Below, in pieces: positions 34,616 to 43,611 of a DNA stretch of 64,000 nucleotides. Position 1 is the stretch's first letter, and every line of letters starts with the position of its first letter. The notes beneath the pieces were generated by a model that searched no databases, had not been told where the DNA came from, and saw nothing but the letters and a program-made list of their open reading frames with translations. A program made the translations under genes and the position numbers. The stretch is from Oribacterium sp. C9 (GTDB lineage Bacteria > Bacillota > Clostridia > Lachnospirales > Lachnospiraceae), in contig NZ_MUHW01000017.1 in NCBI RefSeq assembly GCF_002007235.1, forward strand, positions 31,334 through 95,333, in the 5' to 3' direction.

Positions 34616-35871
34616 GCAGATTACTTGTTATAGGATGTGGCGGTGTTGCACAGGTAGCGATCCGCAAATGTTGTCAGAACAGTGACATTTTCACCGAGCT
34701 TTGCATCGCAAGCCGTACGAAGTCAAAGTGTGACGAGCTGAAGGAGAAGCTCGCAGGAACGACATCCACAGTAGTGACTACTGCAGAGCTTGATGCTGAC
34801 AATGTTTCTGCCGTAAAGGCACTCATCAATTCCTACAAGCCGGATGTGGTACTGAACGTTGCCCTTCCGTATCAGGATCTCACCATCATGGATGCCTGCC
34901 TTGAGTGCGGTGTTCATTATGTAGATACGGCAAACTACGAGCCTGAGGATACTGATGATCCTGAGTGGAGAAAGATCTATGAAAAGCGCTGCAAGGAGCT
35001 TGGATTCTCAGCTTACTTTGATTATTCATGGCAGTGGGCTTACGATCAGCGCTTTAAGGATGCAGGTCTCACAGCACTTCTCGGAACAGGCTTCGATCCG
35101 GGCGTAACCAGCGTATTTACAGCTTATGCGCAGAAGCATTACTTCGATGAGATCCACACTATTGACATCCTTGACTGCAACGGCGGTGATCATGGCTATC
35201 CATTTGCCACAAACTTCAATCCTGAGGTAAACCTTCGTGAAGTAAGTGCTCCGGGAAGCTACTGGGAGGACGGACACTGGGTAGAGATTCCTGCCATGTC
35301 ACTAAAGCGTGAATACAACTTCCCTGAGGTTGGTGAGAAGGACATGTATCTTCTTCATCATGAGGAGATCGAGGCTCTCGCAAAGAACATTCCTGGAGTT
35401 AAGCGTATCCGTTTCTTCATGACCTTCGGACAGAGCTACCTCACACATATGAAGTGCCTTGAGAATGTGGGAATGCTTTCCACAAGTCCTGTCGATTTCA
35501 ACGGACAGAAGATCGTTCCTATCCAGTTCCTGAAGGCATTGCTTCCGGATCCTGCTTCTCTCGGACCAAGAACAGTTGGAAAGACCAACATCGGCTGTAT
35601 CTTTACGGGAATCAAGGACGGCAAGGAAAAGACCATCTACATTTACAATGTCTGTGATCATCAGGAGTGCTATAAGGAGGTTGAGAGTCAGGCCATCAGC
35701 TACACAACAGGTGTGCCTGCCATGATCGGAACAGCACTTGTGGCAAGCGGCATCTGGAACAAGCGCGGAGCCCTCACAACAGATGAATTTGATCCGGATC
35801 CATACATGGATATGCTTAACAAATTCGGTCTTCCATGGGTAGTTTCGGAGAATCCGGTAACAGTGGAGTAA
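34612..35871 (+). CDS. Carboxynorspermidine/carboxyspermidine dehydrogenase (saccharopine dehydrogenase family)
   Basis: A 419-residue NADPH-dependent enzyme of the saccharopine dehydrogenase family. The dinucleotide fold starts at residue 3 (LLVIGCGGVAQVAI). Central segments such as GTGFDPGVTSVF and DCNGGDHGYPFATNF are typical of the carboxynorspermidine synthase group. It condenses putrescine (or diaminopropane) with aspartate beta-semialdehyde to carboxyspermidine. The gene is translationally coupled to speE by an ATGA overlap. Substrate choice (putrescine) is inferred from the putrescine-forming genes in the operon. Confidence 0.88.
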   Translation: MSRLLVIGCGGVAQVAIRKCCQNSDIFTELCIASRTKSKCDELKEKLAGTTSTVVTTAELDADNVSAVKALINSYKPDVVLNVALPYQDLTIMDACLECGVHYVDTANYEPEDTDDPEWRKIYEKRCKELGFSAYFDYSWQWAYDQRFKDAGLTALLGTGFDPGVTSVFTAYAQKHYFDEIHTIDILDCNGGDHGYPFATNFNPEVNLREVSAPGSYWEDGHWVEIPAMSLKREYNFPEVGEKDMYLLHHEEIEALAKNIPGVKRIRFFMTFGQSYLTHMKCLENVGMLSTSPVDFNGQKIVPIQFLKALLPDPASLGPRTVGKTNIGCIFTGIKDGKEKTIYIYNVCDHQECYKEVESQAISYTTGVPAMIGTALVASGIWNKRGALTTDEFDPDPYMDMLNKFGLPWVVSENPVTVE

Positions 35872-35916
35872 CAGTAAAAATCCGATGTGAAAGCATCATA
35901 AAAAAAGGTTTAAGAA

Positions 35917-37044
35917 TTGAACATAAAGGATTTAAAAACACCGGTCTATGTGGTGGATGAAAAGGCCATCATACGAAATCTAGAGATACTGAAGGAGGTG
36001 GAGAAGTCTTCGGGCTGCCATATACTGCTGGCCCAAAAGGCATTTTCCATGTTCAGGATCTATCCGCTCATTTCACAGTATATTTCAGGAGCAACTGCCA
36101 GCGGGCTTTTCGAAGCCCGCCTTGCTTATGAGGAGATGAAGGGGGAGAATCACGTATTCTGTCCTGCATATACGGAAGAGGAAATGCATGAGCTCTGCAG
36201 TATCTGCGATCATATGAGCTTTAATTCCCTTAGACAACTGGAGCTTCATCGTTCCATTTGGGAAAAGTCTAAGGTAAGCGTCGGTCTCAGGATAAATCCT
36301 GAGTTCTCTACTCAGGAGGGACATGAGATCTATGACCCATGCGCTCCGGGATCACGTCTCGGAATAAGAGAGAAGGACATGCCTGAGCATTTGCCTCTGG
36401 GGGTTGAGGGTATACATTTCCATACTCTTTGTGAGCAGGATGCGGCACCCCTTGCGGATACAGTGGCATATGTTGAGGAGCATTTCGGCACATATCTTCG
36501 TGAAGTAAAATGGATCAATTTAGGCGGCGGACATCACATCACGAGACCGGGATATGATATAGAGCTTCTTAAGAAGACAATACTTCATCTTAAGGAGACC
36601 TACGATGTGGAAGTATATCTGGAACCCGGAGAGGCCATTGCTCTTAATGCCGGATACCTCTACACAAAGGTCCTCGATATTGTTGAGAATACACTGCCCA
36701 TACTTATTCTTGATGCGTCAGCAGCATGCCATATGCCGGATGTTCTGGAGATGCCCTACCGTCCGCCTCTTAGGGACGCCGGTGAAGCTGGTGAGAAGAA
36801 GTACACCTGCCGCCTCGGGGCAAGGACATGTCTTGCAGGAGATGTCATAGGAGACTACAGCTTTGATAGAATGCCGGAAATCGGAGATATCCTTACCTTC
36901 GAGGACATGGCTATCTACTCAATGGTGAAGAACAACACATTTAACGGCATGCCTCTTCCGGATATAGCATTGATGCACAGTGACGGAAGTGTGGAAACAG
37001 TCAGAAGTTTTGATTATGAGGATTTCAAGAACAGGTTGTCGTGA
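35917..37044 (+). CDS. nspC: Carboxynorspermidine/carboxyspermidine decarboxylase
   Basis: A 375-residue fold III (alanine racemase-type) PLP decarboxylase. The PLP lysine is Lys41 in LLAQKAFSMF. Family motifs include GLRINPEFS, HFHTLCEQ, WINLGGGHHI and EPGEA. It decarboxylates carboxyspermidine to spermidine. The start is a TTG at 35917 preceded by AAGG; the protein then begins MNIKDLKTPVYVVDE as in the family. It follows the dehydrogenase by 45 bp and completes the SAM-independent branch. Confidence 0.9.
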   Translation: MNIKDLKTPVYVVDEKAIIRNLEILKEVEKSSGCHILLAQKAFSMFRIYPLISQYISGATASGLFEARLAYEEMKGENHVFCPAYTEEEMHELCSICDHMSFNSLRQLELHRSIWEKSKVSVGLRINPEFSTQEGHEIYDPCAPGSRLGIREKDMPEHLPLGVEGIHFHTLCEQDAAPLADTVAYVEEHFGTYLREVKWINLGGGHHITRPGYDIELLKKTILHLKETYDVEVYLEPGEAIALNAGYLYTKVLDIVENTLPILILDASAACHMPDVLEMPYRPPLRDAGEAGEKKYTCRLGARTCLAGDVIGDYSFDRMPEIGDILTFEDMAIYSMVKNNTFNGMPLPDIALMHSDGSVETVRSFDYEDFKNRLS

Positions 37045-37056
37045 GGTATAATACAT

Positions 37057-38160
37057 ATGATAATTAAAGAATCAACACCATCAGCTGATGGTTTTTTTAT
37101 GCCGGCGGAGTATGCTACCCATGAAGGCACACTTCTGGTATGGCCTGTTCGTCCCGGCAGCTGGGGTAAGGATCCAAAGAGCGCACAGGATGCATTCTGT
37201 GCTATCGCAAAAGCTCTTTCAAGACATGAAAAGGTCTGGTTCCTTGCTGACAGGGAGCATCTTCATGAGGCATCGGAAAGACTTGGGGCTATGGCGGAAG
37301 TGGTTGAGATTCCCACTGATGATGCCTGGGCGAGAGACATTGGCCCTACCTTCGTAGCGAACGGAAAAGTAATCCGGGGAATCAACTGGAAGTTCAATGC
37401 CTGGGGAGGGGAAGTTGACGGTCTCTATAAAAACTTCGATAAGGATGATGCGGCAGCAGTTGCCTTTTGTGAGCATGTAAATAAGGACGTTTATGATTTC
37501 GGTGATTTTGTTCTGGAGGGTGGTTCCATTCACACCGACGGGGAGGGTACTCTTCTTGTGACTGAGACTTGTCTTCTCAGTGAAGGACGTAATCATCATT
37601 TGACGAGAGAGCAGATCGAGGAGCGGCTGAAGGAAGCATTGGGCATAGAAAAGGTACTGTGGCTTCCTTACGGAATCTATAACGATGAGACAAATGAGCA
37701 TGTAGATAATATCTGCGCATTCATCGCTCCGGGTACGGTGGTGCTGGCATGGACCGATAACGAAGAGGATCCTCAGCATGCGATGTCTTTGGCTGATCTT
37801 CAGTATCTCACCTCCGTGACTGATGCGAAGGGACGTAAGCTGAAGATTCATAAGCTGCCCATACCGGATCACCCGGTGCTGGTGAAGGAGCAGGATCTCG
37901 AAAATCTCGTTTTTGAAGAGGGTGAGGATAATCGTGATGCCGGAGAGAGACTGGCTGCCAGCTATGTGAATTTTTATTTTGGAAACGGTGTGGTTCTGGT
38001 GCCTCAGTTCGGAGGCGAGAATAAAGAAAGTGATGAAAGAGCCATCAGTATACTGAAGGGGCTTTGTCATGACAGAGAAGTGGTGGGAATAGATTCCATG
38101 GCCATACTTCTGGGTGGCGGAAACATTCACTGTATAACCCAGCAGATACCATGTCCATGA
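37057..38160 (+). CDS. aguA: Agmatine deiminase
   Basis: A 367-residue peptidylarginine-deiminase-family enzyme. It hydrolyses agmatine to N-carbamoylputrescine and ammonia. Motifs: MPAEYATHEGTLLVWP at the start, DDAWARDIGPTF, and the catalytic Cys359 in LLGGGNIHCITQQ. The start follows GAGGT 12 bp after nspC. It is followed by the amidase that acts on its product. Confidence 0.93.
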   Translation: MIIKESTPSADGFFMPAEYATHEGTLLVWPVRPGSWGKDPKSAQDAFCAIAKALSRHEKVWFLADREHLHEASERLGAMAEVVEIPTDDAWARDIGPTFVANGKVIRGINWKFNAWGGEVDGLYKNFDKDDAAAVAFCEHVNKDVYDFGDFVLEGGSIHTDGEGTLLVTETCLLSEGRNHHLTREQIEERLKEALGIEKVLWLPYGIYNDETNEHVDNICAFIAPGTVVLAWTDNEEDPQHAMSLADLQYLTSVTDAKGRKLKIHKLPIPDHPVLVKEQDLENLVFEEGEDNRDAGERLAASYVNFYFGNGVVLVPQFGGENKESDERAISILKGLCHDREVVGIDSMAILLGGGNIHCITQQIPCP

Positions 38161-38231
38161 GGACATGATGATGTGAGCGTCATAAGTATTTGCCACTCAC
38201 GGATGATGCAATCTAGGGAGGAGATTTATAT

Positions 38232-39113
38232 ATGAGTTCTGTAAAAGTTGCAGCTATTCAGATGAGCTGCACTGCTGTGCCTGAGGAAAATATAGAGCAT
38301 GCCGAGAGGCTTGTTCGTGATGCTGCCGCAAAGGGTGCCAATGTCATCCTTCTTCCGGAGCTTTTTGAGAGGCAGTATTTCTGTCAGGAAAGGAGATATG
38401 AGTATTACAGCTTTGCAAAGAGTGTGGACTCAAATCCGGCGGTAAAGCATTTTAGAAAAGTTGCAGCAGAACTTAATGTTGTGATTCCTGTAAGCTTCTA
38501 CGAGCAGGATGAGATGCTGCTCTTTAACAGTGTGGCAATGATAGATGCTGACGGTTCGCTTCTCGGGGTTTACAGAAAAACTCATATTCCCGATGATCAT
38601 TACTATCAGGAGAAATTCTATTTCACTCCGGGCAACACCGGCTTCAAGGTATGGAAGACCAGATTCGGAAATGTCGGCGTAGGAATCTGCTGGGATCAGT
38701 GGTTCCCTGAGACTGCGAGATGCATGGCTATAATGGGGGCTGATATGCTGCTTTATCCTACAGCCATCGGCAGTGAGCCGATCCTCAATGTAGACAGCTC
38801 AGGTCATTGGCAGAGAGTCATGCAGGGACATGCCGCTGCCAATGTGATCCCTGTGATCGCTGCAAACAGATACGGCACTGAGAGTGTGGAGCCTTGTGAT
38901 GCCAACGGAAATCAGTCATCAAGCCTCTGCTTCTATGGAAAGAGCTTTATCACAGATTCAACGGGAGAAATAATTGAGGAGGCAGGCAGAGAAGGTGATG
39001 CCATACTCATAGCAGAATTTGATCTTTCAAAGACTAAGGAGGACAGACTGTCCTGGGGGCTTTTCAGAGACAGAAGACCTGAATGTTATAAGGCAATCTC
39101 AGAGAGAAAATAA
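38232..39113 (+). CDS. aguB: N-carbamoylputrescine amidase
   Basis: A 293-residue nitrilase-superfamily amidase. The catalytic triad is visible: Glu43 in LLPELFERQYF, Lys116 in YRKTHIPDD, and Cys153 in GVGICWDQWFPE. It cleaves N-carbamoylputrescine to putrescine, CO2 and ammonia. It is the last gene of the polyamine operon, with a GGGAGGAG ribosome binding site and a terminator just after the stop codon. Confidence 0.93.
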   Translation: MSSVKVAAIQMSCTAVPEENIEHAERLVRDAAAKGANVILLPELFERQYFCQERRYEYYSFAKSVDSNPAVKHFRKVAAELNVVIPVSFYEQDEMLLFNSVAMIDADGSLLGVYRKTHIPDDHYYQEKFYFTPGNTGFKVWKTRFGNVGVGICWDQWFPETARCMAIMGADMLLYPTAIGSEPILNVDSSGHWQRVMQGHAAANVIPVIAANRYGTESVEPCDANGNQSSSLCFYGKSFITDSTGEIIEEAGREGDAILIAEFDLSKTKEDRLSWGLFRDRRPECYKAISERK

Positions 39114-39115
39114 AT

Positions 39116-39142
39116 AAACGGGAGAGTTTATCTCTCCCGTTT
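39116..39142. terminator. Terminator of the polyamine operon
   Basis: AAACGGGAGA (39116-39126) pairs with TCTCCCGTTT (39133-39142). It starts five bases after the aguB stop region and overlaps the stop codon of the convergent DUF3784 gene, so it may serve both. Confidence 0.75.
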
Positions 39143-39445
39143 AGCTCTTTCAATCATAAATAAGATGAACATAACAGACCATGATATACAGGCAAATATA
39201 AAGCCATAACAGGTGAATTTGATGTCGATCCCGGATCCGATCAGAAATAGAATAGCCCAGAACATAATTCTTTTTCCATAGTCTTTGCACATCTTGTTTT
39301 CGTCAAACTTCTTTCGTTCTTCAAAGGACTTCATATTATAGCCGGTCAAAAGATTTGCTGCTTTACCATTTGAGATATAAAACAGTAACCCGGTCAAAAA
39401 GAAAATCGAAGCCATCCCCAGATCAAATAAAAAATATGCATTCAT
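39128..39445 (-). CDS. DUF3784-like membrane protein
   Basis: A 105-residue protein with three hydrophobic segments (about residues 3-24, 60-76, 81-99). The segment GKAANLLTGYNMKSFEERKKFD matches the DUF3784 signature (a GYN motif with following charged residues). The function is unknown. The start at 39445 follows GGAGA; an upstream in-frame ATG has no such site. It is convergent with aguB. Confidence 0.75.
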   Translation of the reverse strand: MNAYFLFDLGMASIFFLTGLLFYISNGKAANLLTGYNMKSFEERKKFDENKMCKDYGKRIMFWAILFLIGSGIDIKFTCYGFIFACISWSVMFILFMIERAKRER

Positions 39446-39667
39446 AACGATATCTCCATCATATACAGTGTCGATTCGATATCGGCTTTTAGTGCCCACA
39501 CAACTATTCTAGTTGCTATAAATACGAATTCCAATGTTTTTTTTGAAATCAGTTCACAAAATTTTGCCATATTGTATATCTGCTTTTCCTTTTCTAATAA
39601 TTATTTGCGACGATAATAATAGATGACTAATATTAGATTTTTTTTTGTTGCTCAGGAGGTGTTGCTC

Positions 39668-42600
39668 TTGGAAAAGTACAGATATAGTGAAGAAGAACAG
39701 ACCTTTTTGGAAAACAGTTCCATTCCTTTTGCAGTCTATCAGTTTATCAACAAGAGAGTAGTAACGATAGCTCTTTCACAGGGCTTTATAGATTTGTCAG
39801 GATATACGGGAATGACCAGGGAAGAGGTCTATGCCCTGATGGACAGTAATATGTATCAGGATACACATCCTGATGATCTTTCCGCTATAGGTGATGCAGC
39901 TTTGCATTTTGCTACTGAAGGCAGAGAATATAATGTTATATACAGGTTCAAGAGATGCGGTGAATACAGGATAATTTATTCTTATGGAAAACATATTTAT
40001 AAGGAAAATGGTGTGAAACTTGCCTTCGTCTGCTATACAGACCTGGGACCATATCTGGATGATGGCAGGAATACAAGGGACAGCTTTTTAAATGCCCTTA
40101 AAAATAAGCTGGAAGAGAGAAGCTTTAATTCAAAGGTGGACCATGATTATCTGACCGGTCTTCCGTCCATGTCTTACTTCTTCGATCTTGCAGAGGCAGG
40201 CTGCAAAGAAATAAGGAGTAAGGGGCAAAAACCGGTTATCCTGTATTTCGATTTTAACGGAATGAAATCATACAATCAAAAATACGGTCTGGAAGAAGGA
40301 GACCGGTTGTTAAAGACCTTTTCTCGTGAAATAGTAGCGCAATTCAGCCATGAGAACTGCAGCAGATTTTCAGCAGACAATTTCTGTGTTTTTTGTGATG
40401 AAGAAAAGGCACGAGAAGGCGCAAAAAGATTGATAGAAACAAATTTCACAGCCGATAATAACAGGAAAATTCCGCTCCGAATAGGCATGTATCTGTATGA
40501 TGATGAAAATATCAGTATAAGCGGTGCCTGTGACAGAGCTAAGATCGCCTGTGATAGCGGCAAGAACAATTATGCATCAATGATGTATCTTTTTGACCAG
40601 GAGATGATGACCTGCCTTGAAGATAAGCAGTATGTGGTTGAAAACATAGACAGGGCTATAGAGCAAGGTTGGATCAAAGCATTCTATCAGCCCATAATCA
40701 GAACGGCGAGTGGTCAGGTATGTCATGAGGAAGCATTGGCCAGATGGATAGATCCGGAGAAAGGCTTCTTCAGTCCGGCAGCATTTATTCCGGCACTTGA
40801 AGACAGCAATACTATATATAAGCTTGATCTATATATCGTTGATAGTGTCCTAAAGAAGATGAAGCATCAGAAAGAGCATGGTCTTTATGTTGTACCTGTG
40901 TCAGTGAATCTCTCAAGATCAGATTTTTATACCTGTGATATCGTCGAGGAAATAAGACGGCGTGTCGATGAGTCCGGCATTTCAAGAGACATGCTGGTCA
41001 TAGAAATAACTGAGAGTATCATTGCCGATGATCTGGACTACATGATAAAAGAGATCGGTCGTTTTAAAGAACTCGGCTTTAGCGTCTGGATGGACGATTA
41101 TGGCAGCGGATATTCCTCACCTGCGATCCTTCATATGGTGCCATTTGATCTTATCAAAATAGATATGCTCTTTGTGAGGCAATTGAAGGATGGAGAGAAA
41201 GCCAGGATCATACTAACAGAGATAGTAAGGATGGCGATGGCTCTCGGTATGAATACCGTTGCGGAAGGTGTCGAAACAAAGGAGCAAGCTGATTTCCTGC
41301 GGGATATAGGCTGTACTATGCTGCAGGGGTACTATTTTTGCAAACCGATAGACTTTGAGGAAATACTCGACAGGTATAAAAAAGGCATACAGATCGGTTT
41401 TGAAAATCCTGAAGAGGCAGATTATTATACTCAGCTGGGAAATGTTAATCTATACAATCTTCCTATTTCCAACACAGCCGGAAAGAAAAATGACTATTTT
41501 GATACCTGGCCGATGGTGATGCTGGAGTGTCTGGATGACAGGATATCTGTTGTAAAATCAAATATTACTTTTAACAATTATATGAAAGAGCATTTTCCTC
41601 GATCATTTGAAAAAAAGCAGTTCGATTCAAAACAGTACCTCGATAAAACCGGTAGTATGTCGCTTAATTCAGTTATCCAGTGTGCACAGAATGGTAAAAG
41701 GGTAATCATGGATGATATGACTGAAGATAGTAAGCTTATACAGCTTTTAATATGGAGAATTGCAGTCAATCCTGTAACAAAGGTTGCAGCTGTTATGGTG
41801 GCAATTCTTTCATCCACAGAGGTTACTCCCAAACAATATGAAATGAGTGAGGAACTAAAAAAGATAACGGAGCTTAAGAGGTCTGTTTCGGCTCTGTTGA
41901 CCAATATGCCGGCCATGACATTTTCCAAGGATGTTAACACCCGAAAATATCTGGCATGTAATCAGGCTTTTGCGGATTATGCGCATAAAGAAACTCCCGA
42001 GGGGGTTGTGGGTCTTACTGACTTTGAAATATTTGATGCGGCAACAGCATACCATTTCATCGAAGATGATAAGAAGGCGCTTGCCATGGACAGACCTTAT
42101 ATTTTCTATGAGGATGTTCCCGATGCAGAGGGAAATCCGAGGCAGTTCCAGACGACCAAACTAAAGTTTACTGATGATACAGGGCGGGAGTGTTTACTTG
42201 GACTTTGTCAGGATGTAACAGATGCTATGCGAATCAAGCGCGAGTATGTGGAAAAGCTTGCAATGGTTCAGAATATGGCGGAGATAGATGCGCTTACAGG
42301 GATAAAGAATAAAAATGCCTTTAAGGAACGAGAAAATCTGATGAATCGAAGAATCCTGGAGAAGCGTCAGCCGGAATTTGCGATCATCGTACTTGACGTA
42401 AATGACCTGAAAAAAATAAATGATACACTGGGTCATGAGGCAGGAGATAAATGTATCTGTGAAGCCTGCGAAATCATCTGCAGAACTTTTAAGAGAAGTC
42501 CTGTATACCGTATCGGTGGGGATGAATTCGTTGTAATATCTCAGGATGAAGATTATGAACATACAGAAGAGCTGGTTGATGTAATAGCCAAACATAACGA

Positions 42601-42754
42601 AGGCGCAATGATCAGCGGAGGAATCATCATTGCATGCGGTATGGCTGTCTTTGATAATGACGAGAATGTAATTTCTGTGTTTAACCGCGCTGATAAGGCT
42701 ATGTATGAGAATAAGAATAGCCTTAAGAAGCGCAAAGCGTGGCGCAGAGGCTGA
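39668..42754 (+). CDS. Cyclic-di-GMP protein: PAS-like, degenerate GGDEF, EAL, PAS, GGDEF
   Basis: A 1028-residue signalling protein without membrane segments. Order: PAS-like domain (about 1-120); a first GGDEF domain (about 140-310) whose signature is SADNF instead of GGDEF, so probably inactive; an EAL domain (about 320-570) with intact EALAR (Glu355), VIEITES, DDYGSGYSS and QGYYFCKP, so a probable phosphodiesterase; a regulatory segment; a PAS domain (about 745-870); and a second GGDEF domain with intact RIGGDEF (Gly950-Phe954), so a probable diguanylate cyclase. The start is a TTG at 39668, seven bases after AGGAGGT. The 3' end abuts a truncated SDR gene. Confidence 0.88.
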   Translation: MEKYRYSEEEQTFLENSSIPFAVYQFINKRVVTIALSQGFIDLSGYTGMTREEVYALMDSNMYQDTHPDDLSAIGDAALHFATEGREYNVIYRFKRCGEYRIIYSYGKHIYKENGVKLAFVCYTDLGPYLDDGRNTRDSFLNALKNKLEERSFNSKVDHDYLTGLPSMSYFFDLAEAGCKEIRSKGQKPVILYFDFNGMKSYNQKYGLEEGDRLLKTFSREIVAQFSHENCSRFSADNFCVFCDEEKAREGAKRLIETNFTADNNRKIPLRIGMYLYDDENISISGACDRAKIACDSGKNNYASMMYLFDQEMMTCLEDKQYVVENIDRAIEQGWIKAFYQPIIRTASGQVCHEEALARWIDPEKGFFSPAAFIPALEDSNTIYKLDLYIVDSVLKKMKHQKEHGLYVVPVSVNLSRSDFYTCDIVEEIRRRVDESGISRDMLVIEITESIIADDLDYMIKEIGRFKELGFSVWMDDYGSGYSSPAILHMVPFDLIKIDMLFVRQLKDGEKARIILTEIVRMAMALGMNTVAEGVETKEQADFLRDIGCTMLQGYYFCKPIDFEEILDRYKKGIQIGFENPEEADYYTQLGNVNLYNLPISNTAGKKNDYFDTWPMVMLECLDDRISVVKSNITFNNYMKEHFPRSFEKKQFDSKQYLDKTGSMSLNSVIQCAQNGKRVIMDDMTEDSKLIQLLIWRIAVNPVTKVAAVMVAILSSTEVTPKQYEMSEELKKITELKRSVSALLTNMPAMTFSKDVNTRKYLACNQAFADYAHKETPEGVVGLTDFEIFDAATAYHFIEDDKKALAMDRPYIFYEDVPDAEGNPRQFQTTKLKFTDDTGRECLLGLCQDVTDAMRIKREYVEKLAMVQNMAEIDALTGIKNKNAFKERENLMNRRILEKRQPEFAIIVLDVNDLKKINDTLGHEAGDKCICEACEIICRTFKRSPVYRIGGDEFVVISQDEDYEHTEELVDVIAKHNEGAMISGGIIIACGMAVFDNDENVISVFNRADKAMYENKNSLKKRKAWRRG

Positions 42755-43364
42755 GGCTAAGCTTAAGGAGATCTCTCCTGATGTGGTATATCATCAGACA
42801 GACACCAGCAATGAAGAAGAAGTCAAGAGTCTCGTTGATTTCGCTGTTGAGAAATTCGGGTCACTTGATATCATGTTCAATAATGCAGGTATCGGTATTC
42901 AGGGAACAGTTGATCAGATGAGCGGTGAGGATTTCCGCAAAGTCATTGACATCAACCTCAATGGTGTATTTTACGGCATCAAGTATGCAGCTATCCAGAT
43001 GAAGAAGCAGGGAAAGGGCGGTGCTATCGTCAGCACTTCTTCTATCGAAGGCTTTATCGGCGATCCTTCTATCCCGTCATACAACGCAGCCAAGGGTGGA
43101 GTAAATATCCTCACCAAGTCTTCTGCACTGGCACTTGCAAAGGACGGCATCCGTGTTAATACCGTTAACCCCGGCTATATCACAACCGGCATGGTAAACG
43201 AAGACACCATGGGTAAGGAGGGCATCAAGTACCTTATCTCCCTTCATCCGCTGGGACGTCTGGGAACTTCGGAAGAGATCGCACATGGCGTCATCTTCCT
43301 TATAGAGAATGAGTTTGTAACAGGTTTCAACCTTCTCATCGACGGCGGTTACACAGCACAGTAA
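42738..43364 (+). pseudogene. 5'-truncated short-chain dehydrogenase (SDR)
   Basis: The frame encodes about 205 residues of a classical SDR: FNNAGIG, the catalytic STSSIEG serine and YNAAK (Tyr and Lys), NTVNPGYI, and the C-terminal LIDGGYTAQ. The N-terminal Rossmann strand with TGxxxGIG (about 40 residues) is absent. Instead the frame runs into the 3' end of the GGDEF protein gene, which ends at 42754 in another frame. There is no ribosome binding site. A deletion appears to have joined the two genes. Without the cofactor loop the product should be inactive. Confidence 0.8.
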
Positions 43365-43390
43365 AAAGAACTTTGATATTATACATTTAT

Positions 43391-43430
43391 AGAACGCCCT
43401 TCCTTATTAGGAATTGGCGTTCTTTTTTTT
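43391..43430 (+). terminator. Terminator after the SDR remnant
   Basis: AGAACGCC (43391-43398) pairs with GGCGTTCT (43415-43422), with an inner TTCC/GGAA stem, followed by eight T residues. Confidence 0.92.
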
Positions 43431-43446
43431 ATGATGTCTTCGATTG

Positions 43447-43611
43447 ATGGAGTTATTGTACTGTAAAATTTACTTAGAATATGATCAGATTCCTCCAAGG
43501 GTAGAATATGAGCTAAGTGAAATAGGCGATAAATTCCGGAAGGTTCTGGCAGAACTCGAAGTCTGGGGAAACGAATATATAGATTATATGAATAATAGTT
43601 CTAAAAAGTGA
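43447..43611 (+). pseudogene. C-terminal fragment of an HxlR-family regulator
   Basis: This 54-codon frame encodes the end of an HxlR-type winged-helix regulator: the conserved IPPRVEYELSEIGDKFRKVL and the following ELEVWG are diagnostic. The first half of the domain, including the recognition helix, is missing, and no ribosome binding site precedes the ATG. It lies just after the SDR remnant and overlaps the 3' end of the convergent phosphoesterase gene by 11 bases. Confidence 0.75.

Noticed and set aside
36308..38196. Long minus-strand open frames opposite nspC and aguA
   Set aside because: They are antisense to clearly conserved enzymes with catalytic residues in place, and show no family features.
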